Shown here: in pieces, positions 36,188-48,100 of the stretch
Layout of the letters: each line of letters starts with the position of its first letter
Position numbering within the stretch: the first letter of the stretch is position 1
Source: Acanthaster planci
Taxonomy: Eukaryota; Echinodermata; Asteroidea; Valvatida; Acanthasteridae
DNA: 56,503 nucleotides
NCBI RefSeq assembly: GCF_001949145.1
Contig: NW_019091437.1
Span: forward strand, 422,754 to 479,256
Reading direction: 5' to 3'
Translations under genes and position numbers: made by a program
The notes under the pieces: model-generated
Told to the model about the DNA's origin: nothing
Databases searched by the model: none
The model's input: only the letters and a program-made list of their open reading frames with translations

Positions 36188-39100
36188 CTGAAAGATACAT
36201 AGAATACATGCAGTTACTAGTTATGGTGAAACCAGATCAGGATAAGCCTTCTCAAATTTCAAAAGTGAGACCAAAGTTGTTTCGGGTAAAATGAACAGTT
36301 CAAGAGAGACTTCCATCAATCACTATGCATCCATAAACCGGATACCACACTCCAAGTGACATCAGGGCCTATATTTAGATCTGCTCAATCTAACCTTTAG
36401 TCTAACTTGCAATGACTGAAATTGATGACAAGTGCAACAGCACTTTGCAGTGGGGTAAGATTGACCCGAGCAAAAAATCTCTGCATCAAAAAGCATTTCA
36501 CATGAATGAGATTTTACCCGTAAATCAGGTGACTCTCTTTCAACAACAACAACGTCCCCGGACCTCAAAACATGGTTTGTAATCTGTTGTATGAACCTTG
36601 ATGTGCACCAACAGTTAACCTACCTCAGGCAGTTTCTTTTCAATCCCCTGTCTACAATTTTTCCTGTTATTTGTGTTCCACTGCTAGACCATACATCAAA
36701 GTTTCTAAACCATCAAACAGCTTACGTGCTTGCTGGTTCCGAAACTATTTTAATGATTTCATTCTAATGTTACTTTTTCTAGAACAGAAAAAAACACCCA
36801 CCTGCTTGGCAGTCTGCCAAAAAAGTCCTCAAAGCAAGCTAATCTAACAGTTAACGCTGCGTGCTTATGGTGCCTTGTGGGATACCAAACCAATAGGAAG
36901 AACCCAACAAGGAACATCTGTTGTATTTGTGGGGTACTGAAACGGTACCCTACAAGAATTTTATGAAACTGATATTTGGAATTTACTCGAACATAAGGAA
37001 TTTTTGAACTACTGGTACTTATCTGTCATAAATTGAGATGTCTGTCAAAATGTCAGCCAGGGACAATGATTCAGGACTTTAATGGAAGCAATTAGAAAAC
37101 TGTGTTTCACACACTAATTTTTCACAACATGAGAACCAAAGAAATTCCCCACAAGGATACCAATGTAAGAGTGCGTGTGTGTGGAGTGGTCATACTCATT
37201 ATCACCACGGTGTACTTTTTATCCGAGATACTATAAACACTGGATAATTCCATGCACGAGTGGAAATGTGGTCACACTGTCACCGACCTCATCAGTCATT
37301 GTAATTCACAAGCCAAAAGAAGTTTTAGAAAAAGATGAAAGTCCTTCTATAAAAACCTCTTTCTGTGTTAGAATCACCTGATAATAAGGTTGGACATAAA
37401 TTTAATGATTGTTTCATTCCATGTAAAGACAAGAGGAGAGTTTCACGATTCCGTTTAGAAAGCAAGTTTTGTTTGTTTGCCTTGTCCCACAATGCAGTGA
37501 ACACTTACATTGATATGAGCCCCGTAATAATGATGGTTTTGAAAAATAGCCAACTCGCTCCCATTCTTAGGAGGCACCAAATCTACGGTAACTTCCGTGT
37601 CCAACTGAGGACTAGTCTACTGAGGACATGGTTATTATGAGAAGAATATGGCGACTGGCTGATATTACCTTGTAACGCTGGCAGATACTGAAGCCATGCT
37701 GTTTACTTTCTCCTTGTGGGGGACTGCCCAGGCCACGGTTGAACAGCTTCTCATAACGTGAAGGAAGTGGCTGTGGAAAAAAGAAAGAAAAAAGGACAGT
37801 GATACCGGGGGCAAGAACACAGAAATAATTTTCAACAAGGCAGAAAAATGTTCAACATATCAAGTGAAACAAGTAGGGTTTACAGTTACATCCCGACTGA
37901 TATACCAAAGTTCAACTTTGGTCAGGCCTTGTCCCCAGTCCCATTTTTCAGGCAAGAAACTCACGACACCCAACACTGGCAACCAATCATCTCAAAGAGA
38001 CCCTGTGTCACACATATCTCACAGTACTCATTTATTTCTTCTTCGTTGCTGGCATGGGGTTTACATATACACTTGTCCCCAAAATAGTCCACCTGTTTTA
38101 TGCAATGTGATAAATTTGTATTGCTCATATAAAGACACATGTCCAATTCTTCTTCCTGAGCACAAGCTGAGCTGATCAGCTAGACATCCAGGCCCCACAA
38201 AATGTNNNNNNNNNNNNNNNNNNNNNNNNNNNNNNNNNNNNNNNNNNNNNNNNNNNNNNNNNNNNNNNNNNNNNNNNNNNNNNNNNNNNNNNNNNNNNNN
38301 NNNNNNNNNNNNNNNNNNNNNNNNNNNNNNNNNNNNNNNNNNNNNNNNNNNNNNNNNNNNNNNNNNNNNNNNNNNNNNNNNNNNNNNNNNNNNNNNNNNN
38401 NNNNNNNNNNNNNNNNNNNNNNNNNNNNNNNNNNNNNNNNNNNNNNNNNNNNNNNNNNNNNNNNNNNNNNNNNNNNNNNNNNNNNNNNNNNNNNNNNNNN
38501 NNNNNNNNNNNNNNNNNNNNNNNNNNNNNNNNNNNNNNNNNNNNNNNNNNNNNNNNNNNNNNNNNNNNNNNNNNNNNNNNNNNNNNNNNNNNNNNNNNNN
38601 NNNNNNNNNNNNNNNNNNNNNNNNNNNNNNNNNNNNNNNNNNNNNNNNNNNNNNNNNNNNNNNNNNNNNNNNNNNNNNNNNNNNNNNNNNNNNNNNNNNN
38701 NNNNNNNNNNNNNNNNNNNNNNNNNNNNNNNNNNNNNNNNNNNNNNNNNNNNNNNNNNNNNNNNNNNNNNNNNNNNNNNNNNNNNNNNNNNNNGTCCAAA
38801 TCTCCAGGCTGATTTCACTGAGGAAGTGATGTTCTCGTGGATCCAATTCAAAATCCCTCAAATTGAACTGTATATACAAGTAAATCCCTTGCTTGTATAT
38901 ACCAAATGTAGCCAGTTTGATCATGTTTCGTAATTTGGTAAGCCTAGGCATAATTTTGTATAACATGGGGAGCAACATTTAACAAAAACTATCTCTTCTA
39001 CAAACCATAATATCAAAAAAACATAACATTTAACAAAGTTACCTTAACATGAAATTGAATAAATGTTCACATTTCTGTAGAGATCCTCTGTACAGATTTC

Positions 39101-42100
39101 TGCTTGGCTCCACACACGTGCATGAGTATAAATTATCCTTCCTCCCACGTTTGAAATATTGTCAAAATCTACCAGCACAATTTAACTATTCGCTCGCATG
39201 AAGAAACTGCTTTTAAAAAAGCAAAATGTTACTTTTAAAGAAGCACACATTACATCATTTCAGTTGTGCGCCCATGCTTAGTGCCTTCATTTTAGGTTCC
39301 ATAGCAACGCTGCAGCAACTACACTGCTTAGCCAGGTTTACAATATTTTCATGAACATCTGTACCAAAACTCACATTAATGATGCACATTCATACCCTTA
39401 TTGTACGTTAAAATCCATTTCATTCTTAGCTCAAATCCTTTCAGGCTCCCTGCAAATATCGTTCTGAGGTTTTCTCTTTTTTTTTTCCTTTCTGACAGCC
39501 CACTCACATTTCAAAGAGTTCTTACTTAACGGCCAAATGTCTGCAAGTTCGTCCTGACATTTGACAGATGGGAACTAACAGAAAGGCTCAAATTCAATTT
39601 GCACATGCACTTTACAACCTTTTACTGCTTCCACTGTTCATTGCCAACATTCAGTCTCGCTGAAAACGATCACATTTTACAACATTTTTACGATTTGTTT
39701 AAAGTCAGCATTGTATGTTTTTCAGTTTAATGGTTTTTTGTACCCGCATATACATGTACAAGGTATTCCAGTTCCTTTCAGTGAACACTTTTCAAGTTTT
39801 TTTTCACTTCGCATACTGTTTAAAGGGATATGAAGAATATAGGTGTGGCAAGCCTGGAGTACCAAAAAAAAAAAAAATATAAATAAATCAAAAATCTGAA
39901 TGCCAACTACCACAGGCAATGGAGGATAATTAAAAGAGTATTTATGTATTTATACCCACAAAACATGTTTTACATTCCTTGCCAACATTTTGCACTTGAT
40001 TTTCAATGTGAAGGAAAACATACATGTTGCATCGCCATTCAACCTTTTCACTCCTTTCACACCTCGTGCCATTTTTGCATGGTCATCATAACCAACACTT
40101 GTTTATCAGTCCAGGTACAAAAATCCAGGAAGATAACCCACTGCGGTTCCCCATGACCAAAAAGAGGGGGTACATAATCCCTCCTTCTCCCAACCCAGCC
40201 CTGGATTTAAAAACCCCGTCAGATATTCAAGCAACAAACAACATAAGCACTGAGCTTTAAGACCTTTGATACTGCTCTGATATTAGGGCATGGCAGTGGT
40301 AACCAGTGAACTAGAGATATCTTGACACAAGTTTGGAAGTATAGACAGAGCATTCCTAGCTCAACAGCCCCCAGCCGAACTCCCATTCCCATGTAACATT
40401 TTTCTGACAAATGGGTCACGATCATTCAAAAAACTACAAAAACCCTAGTGGCAGTTCTGTATTCAGTTGCAAGGTGCCCTGTTTTTGGATTTCAATCTTG
40501 CCACTCAACGTTGAGATTCCAGTATGCCATTCAGACAGACATGCCAGAAAATTGTGACGAGATTGCAATGAGGCTTTTCTGAGCGCACACAGAAAGTCCT
40601 GAGCCTCTACCCACCTCCAGGTGGTCTGAGGGGAAGCGACAGGACGAGGCAATTCATTCCAGCCAGGATTAGGGCCGTTAGTTGGGCATGACGACACACC
40701 TTTCTATTCATCACTGACAGCTGCTCCAGGGTATATGTCCCCACTTCCATTCACAAACTCCTGTCCCTTCCATTTCTTTCTTGTTATCTCAACATGTTGC
40801 TCATGGGTGCTCCTTTCATCTTGTGCAATCAAATACTCCTCTGTCTCCCCCCCCCAAAAAAAAATGCCTCGCGACTTTCCTGCACCTGATTAAAGTAAAA
40901 AGATACCTGTACTCAGTTTCTGCAGTTTGAAGACAGGAAGAGAAAACCCTAGCGACTCAGAACCTGATTTCACACCTGGCAATACAGGCGATTTACAACA
41001 CAGTGCGCCACCACAAGGTTGCTATGGAGAGGCAGATATCGATTAAAACTGACACTGGACACAGGCAATAAGTTCCACTGTCTCGGTTTTAAGTGGGGGA
41101 GACCACAAGCATCGAGTGGGAAAGTGGAGCTTCTTGTCTGCTTCCAATAACCCACCCATCAATTGCAAAACAAGTCTCATCTGCCTATCACAAACTGGTT
41201 TTTTTTTTTTCTTCTTCTATATTAATGTGCAACATGACACGATCATTCATCTAGAAGATCAGCCCATTCAACATGAATGTTTATCTAGGCCTGCAGACAT
41301 GGCCACTCATGGTGAGAAATTGATCAGCATGTCATCTCTGAAGGCGGTCTTGTCTCAAATCCTCCTAGTGATGAGGTGTAAACCATCACCAATTGTACGG
41401 ACACCGAGTTATGCTTACCAACACCCCTTGACATGACTCTAACCGGCAGGAGAGGGGATTTATTCAAATTGCCAGCTTTCAGAGAAATATAAGAATTCAC
41501 AGCGGGAATGCTTGCTCACGTTTCCCAAAACAGCCATCTACGTGTGTTGTAATATGAGCTAAGAATAGTCCACGAGAAGAGCTGATGCCCGTAATTTATT
41601 AACGTGTGAAGGAACCAGCATAAAGACACCAACTGATGTTAAAATTTCAAGATATTGTGATAGTAACATGCCATCCTATCAAGCAACCACACAGTGTAAT
41701 ATTAGAGTGTAAAAACAGCTCTTATTCATGAGACATATTCCAACGGAGCCTTGGCTATGATAAAAATGAAAGTCATACCCAATGTTTTTGCTGTACTTCT
41801 GCACTGTTTTGGTAACTATATTACACCATACATATTTCTGACTGGTAATGCAGGCAGGAAAGATTGTACATGCATGGACTGCATCTAAAGACAAAAGAGG
41901 GCAGCACATAAAAAGGGCCTTCTTGTGACCACTAACAATTTACAAATGTTAGACAGAAATGCACTACTGCCCAAATCATAAAACTGTGCCACTTCACCTT
42001 ATTGTGAATGACCTCATGTCAATATAAAATCTTTTTAAAAAGTCATTCAACTCGGCACTCCCTCTGTTTTCCGTTTACTTAAAAGATCACTTCACATTGT

Positions 42101-45100
42101 ATTCTTCAAATGTGTGTCTTGCAATGACTTGTAGAGCTCCTTAATTAGAATTTTGCTGACCAAAAAAGTTTGGTAACAAAGCTAAGAATAAAAAAAAACA
42201 GGTTTCCACCTAAGTGCTCCATGCATATATTATCATCAGGCCTCTATTCTCAGCCCAAGAATTTTACTGTGACTGCCTGCCGTGTCTCATTACATGATCC
42301 AGATATGGATTTTCTTCTTTTTCTGTCTGTACAGTGACACTACTCTCCACAGATATTACCGACTGGATCCCTACAATTCCCACCATTTATCGGCACATAT
42401 CCCCCCTCTTGAGGACAGAATTTCTTCCGGGGAGTTTTTTTTACTATTGCTATTGACAGAAAGCAGCCCAAGGCTATTTCTGTCACTATTAATAGAATGC
42501 TGTGGAAGCTATATGGGGAGGGGGGCTCTAAAGCAAATGTTAGTTCAATAATGGAGCTTCTCTGTGCGAGTTGTGGCTTTGCATCCTGTGGCTACAGTTG
42601 GACTTTAGTTGTACCAAATTATGCGCATGCTAATACATGTAATTCAGAAGGTGGCAGTGGAATAACTGGAGGAAAGAACAATGTTTTTTCAGGACGACAG
42701 GGTGACATCTTGTTTTTGCCAAGTTAGTTTAATCCTTCCATTCGATTTCAATTTGCATACTGTACAAGATTTGAAACAAAAGTCTGCTGCAATGACATAT
42801 ATTTTCGAGTCATGTTGTCAAGAAAAAAAAAAGGCTTAGGATTTTTGTATCAACCTTCAAAGACCAAATCTGTGCATTTGGCAGCCTTTACATCACCAAA
42901 GGAAAAAAAGCTGTTTCCTACAGATGGATGAAATGAGTGCAGACGACTGACATGTCAGCGAAGTCCACAGACGTGGAATTCATGACGGTGCCTCAACTAA
43001 AGGAAAAAGCAAGGAAACAGCTGCCATCTGTGACTAAAGTACAGCTAACCATCCGTGGATACCATGCCTCATCTTTGTGCAAGCAACACACTCTTGCATA
43101 ATTCATGTTTCCAGTGATGCAAGCATAAATTATCAATCAATGACCCTTCCTCCAGTTGTGATACTGCCGCTACCAACTCAGACACAACAGGCACTTCTTT
43201 TAGCTACAGGTGGGACTTCCTAAGATTGGTACAGTGTTTAGAACTTAGCTACTTTGGTGTGATGTTTGCCAGTCAAGCAACATAAAATGCAGCTTGACTT
43301 CTACGCAGACGGCTGTGAGAGGAGGAGACTTAATAAGCTATTTAGGAGCTAACTTTCAATATCCAGCTAAACACCATAAACACTTCCAAGCGTCGTTTGT
43401 ACGATATTTCTATTTGCAACCCTAACTGCTTTTTTTGGGCCCGTGTATACAGAGAGTTAGATTGTGTTGACACGTCCTCTGGCACAAAGTGGGTAAGAGA
43501 CTCCAAATGCAGTGAGCTGGACTGTGCTTAGCAGACTTGTTTGGCATTCCTCGGGGAGTGTTGCTGAACAGAACAATAACCATGCTTATGAAACAAAGCA
43601 TCACTGGGCATGAGCAGTACAGAAATACTTTATGTGGTGAGATTGACAGTAAGAACACTATCATAACACTGACTAACGGAGCTTTAAACGATTTCAGAGT
43701 TCCATTTCTTCAGTAAAGTCTGGAAGACAACAGACCACAAAAACACAAAGCTTTGCTTTGCATTTACTTTGGGTAAGAAAAATGGAAATTTTCAACAAAG
43801 GGACGTGCAATGGAACTTTTTTGACACAGTTCTTGTTGAATAGTACTCCTTTGTGTCTCATTTAACCAAGTTTTCAACTTTTGCTGGGCATTTTCATGTT
43901 TGTCTTCTCAATTGTTGGATGTGTTGCTGCCATAAAGGGTGAATTGTTGTTTCAGTACAGTTAGCCAGTAAGCAAAATATTTTCACAATTTTTTTGTATG
44001 AGCAAATTTTGGTCAACAACTTGAACAGATAAGATCAATACTAAGTGCCGTCTAATGACATCACTGCGAAAGTGCTCTCATTTGTTAGGAAAAGCATGGA
44101 AGAATGTTAACTGCATAAACATGTCCATATTTTAATAAGAGTAACTGAACAGTTATCTCAAATTTGAGAGAAATAGAATGTTCCACATTTAAAGGTGAAA
44201 TTTACATCATGGACCCTTTGAGAAAGAACTTGTCATCCTTTTCAATGAATCATACTATTGAAATAATGTTGCCAAAGTGGTGCCCCTACATGGAATGAAG
44301 CTATGCACGTTGCAAACAGTACTTCTCTTGCTGAATCCGTGATGAGATTTTTACAGTCCCCTAAAATGTGGCCAGTTTTACCTTCTTCTTATCAATGACA
44401 TAAAATGCCTGCGAGTCCTGCAACAGCATGCGATCTGGGCCCATGGGGTCAAAAGTGACGGCTGTGATGGTCTCTCGTCGGCTCAGCCAGGCTTCGTGGT
44501 GGCCCACTTTGTGAAGCCTCTTGGTCCACGCACTGAAGCCCTTGCGGATAAAGTCAAATTCTGCAATCTAAGTGGCAGGGGTGGGGGGAGGACGTAAGAG
44601 AGCATCATTACGTGAGTCTTAATTTTGGGGAACGGTTTCACCAAACTGGCCAGGCAATGCATCTATCCCTGTTTCTTTGGTTTGTCTTTTTGAAAATCAT
44701 CATTATATTTTTGCAGGGGTGGAAAGTGGGGCAGAGTTGATAAAAATGAAACAGATGGGATTCTGATGGTTAAATTACCAAAAAATTAAAAAGGTGCTTC
44801 ACAAACACAGCCGTATATCTCTCTGAGTCAAACACACTGTCCTACATCATTCTTATTTTCCAGTTAATTCGGATTAAATGTCTACAGGGAAGTGGGGTGT
44901 TTGCCCTCATGAATGCTTGCAGGTTCTGAACTCATCAAACTAAGACTGATGTCAAAGCGAAACCTTTATCACAGGTTAAGTTAGCCACCTTAAGCTCCTG
45001 CACGTGACACTAATGCACCTAGACAACACAAAAAAACATCAACCCACAGTGCGATCTGTGTAGACAATCGTCAGATGCTGTGTGTGTGGATTGATGGCTA

Positions 45101-48100
45101 AGGCACACGGCTGGTGCTTGTAACCGGGCAGACGGCACTGAAGCTGGTGAAACAACAAGGAAAAGACGGACAGTCAGTGTGACTACCTCAAATTTCTGAA
45201 ATTTGGGAGATTGGTTGAGCTGTTCACAGATTTTTTTGGGGGGGTGGTAGGATCGGTAGCAACCCAAGAGTGAATAAAGGGTTATAGTTGTATTCACAAT
45301 GGACCATAACAGGTGCAAATATGACCCCGCATTAGATTCCTGTTTTAGAATAAAAAGCTTGTCCAGAACAGAAAAGGACTTACGAAATACCTTTATTGAA
45401 AACTACTTCAACTGTCACATAATGCATCCAATATTCCCAGTTTACAGTTAAGTATGCTTCACACCACTTCTGTGGAAGCACACCGAACAGCACAACTTCC
45501 ATTCTTAAAAGCTGCTACTGTGCCACGGTAACCAAAGGATTCCATGGTTGCACGACAGAATTACTGTTGCAAACTATCCTGCTCAAGGGCACAAGCTGAA
45601 AGCCCACGCTTCCCAATCTGGAGCTGATTCACATCCACATCACAGACTCCTTAAAGAAAGGGTAATGCACTAACTAATGGGACCATGAAGCAACAATGAA
45701 CACAGCGCAGAGTCGACCATCTGGCAATAGCCTATTTCCTCTTTGACAAACACACTCTTAGTCACTTTACAAGGCCAGCATATCAAGCATGATGGGTTCA
45801 TGAGAGGTGCAAACCAGTGACACTCTGTTGGAGGCCAGACAATACCTTTCTGCTGTCCAAGTTATAGACAAAGATGTTGCCTTTGTTATCAGCGGCAGCG
45901 ATGAATTTTCCATTGTCGGTGACAGACAGCTGGTTGATGGAGTCTTCCATTGGAGGGAATGAGTGCTGCACTGTGGGCTGAATGCTGTCCACCTGTATCA
46001 CCTAAAGATTGGATCAAGAAACTTTTTTGTAAAGATGAGAACACTGCCATCCTGTCTACTTTGCTTTTCAACGACACACAGGAGTGAACTGTTAATATTC
46101 ATTTATCAGAATAGTCTTTAATGACAAAGCTTGTGAAATACAGGAAACTGAGGAACTTCTCAGGAACTTCTGGGGTATCAAGTTGAGCTCTTTATCAACT
46201 GTACTTAACTCTACTCCAGGATGACAAGTGATTTGGGATTTCAGACTCTCATTCTGCAGGTTCTATTCTTTGTCCCAGGTGGGCCCCCCCCCATCTTAGA
46301 GACAAAACTTTTCTTCTGTCTCAGTCTGTGAAACCTAGCCCAAAGTTTGCTCTATCCATAGTTTGTATGAAGTGGGTACTGGCTTTCTCATTCACCAGGC
46401 ATGTGTTTTTGTACAGATATGTGCCAATGCATCGAGTGAACACCAATTGAGCAAAGCATCAATGCAGGGGAAATCATGCTTGTGTTGTTGGAAATGAAAT
46501 GTGAATTTGGGGTCATTCTATAAATCAGGGGTCCAATTTTTTCTGTGTCCCTGTCACATCAGACGTGATTCTGTAAGTTCAGAACTAAATTTCTAATTTC
46601 CAAGAGTGATGAATTAATGCAAATTACCTACCAAACAAAATAATAATAGTTTGAATCAATTTCAGAGATATTTCCATGTCAAATTACACAGGTCAGGTGT
46701 GACTGGGACACAAAATGTCACAATTTGGAACCCAAATTCATAGAATGACCCATTTGTAATTGTAAATAAAGTTGAAACAGCAATGACAAATGTTGAAAAT
46801 TGTGACTGCAAGAATCAGAAAGACTAAAGTGCTGAAATTGCACTGAATCTGCAGATATCTAGCTGTACACACATAACTTTAGAGGCAGGTGACGAGGGCT
46901 TATTGTAGTGAACAATTTCTTTTTAACTCCAACTTTGTTATACAATTCAATGGCACGGTTTGGACGAGTGAATTGGATTGTATTTATCATTGCAGGGATT
47001 TGACAGTCCAAATCATAGGAGAGTTAATGAATCGGGTCTTTCTGAAACAGTCTAGACTCGACATCATGCATGTTGACAACACACTGCGGTGCAAGTGTCA
47101 TAAATTGAAAGACATAAATTCCAGTCCACAAAATGAAGCTCTCAATCACTTAAACATACCCATCTTCAGTTAAAAAAAATGGTTTCCTGTAAATTAATTA
47201 TAGGCTGCTTTTCCATGCAAGCTGGTCACTATTGCTTGCTTACACTGACATTTTATATCCATTGTCCACGCTCACCTCAGGCAAATAGTTTCCCATGGCA
47301 ATGTTACCATTCAGTTGGGACCAACGATTTATGTTTGTTCTATCCGGGATTTTCTTGAGGTCAACTACAAATATTAGGACTGCATCTCCAAAAAACGTGG
47401 ACTATGTGCGCCAACAGGAGATGACACTGTGTGATCTATTATGAGAATGCCCCAAGGGGAACCAACCAGATGCACAACTGCCAAATAATTTTCATCGGAA
47501 TGTGCACAATAAACCCATCACATCTTCATGTGGAAATTAGGTGTACCAAGGCATTCACGTGGCTGTCATATCTCTCATTACCCTGTTGACAAGGGTTCCT
47601 GCACGGAGGCCACATTAAAGACTAGTTTCTGGTAATTTACTGGTAACTATTCTGTAGCTAGAGTCAACACAAACATTTGTATACTAATAAACTGATCTGA
47701 AGTCTCTCCAAAATGACTAGTCAACGTAAGCGAAGGCATCAGTGGTCTTAGATCCAACTGCCAGCAAACCTATTTTAATGATTCCCCACTGTGAGTGAAA
47801 CGGCACCTACAAGCTTGGAAACAATGTTGATGGCAAGTACACACACACCGGTATCATAGTTAAGGAGACTACACACATGCTGAGGGATAGTAACTGAAGG
47901 AACAAATTCAATCCGGAACCAGGGTCACTTTGCTGTCTGTATGATTTCCAGAACCGCAGCATTTGCTTTGAAAGCAAAAATCTGTCATCCTTTAGGAATA
48001 TTTCACGAGTCAAATGTACGACAGTTCACATGGACGTGTCTATACCTTCATTAATACTTGGTACAAATTTCATTTTTTTAAACTGTGGTTTCTGGTTTCA

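Larger units (their letters stand above)
37771..44381 (-). other. UTP4 intron with assembly gap
   Basis: 6,611-bp phase-0 intron with donor GTAAAA and acceptor CCACAG. Flanking exons join without loss relative to the family (IDKKK then PLPS), so the gap inside probably hides no UTP4 exon. No other gene is visible. A/T-rich patches and a 14-A run at 39864-39877 are present. Confidence 0.8.

Noticed and set aside
38061-38978. Long open frames across the N run on both strands
   Set aside because: They consist mostly of undetermined residues; the gap, not coding sequence, makes them long.
46429-46442. 14-bp match (CATCGAGTGAACAC) to the ribozyme-bearing element
   Set aside because: A match of this length between two sites in 56 kb is expected by chance, and the core bases around it are absent.
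47270-47410. Minus-strand open frame ending at a GAG/GTGAGC donor in a UTP4 intron
   Set aside because: The flanking UTP4 exons already join without missing residues, there is a stop at its start, and the sequence matches nothing I know.
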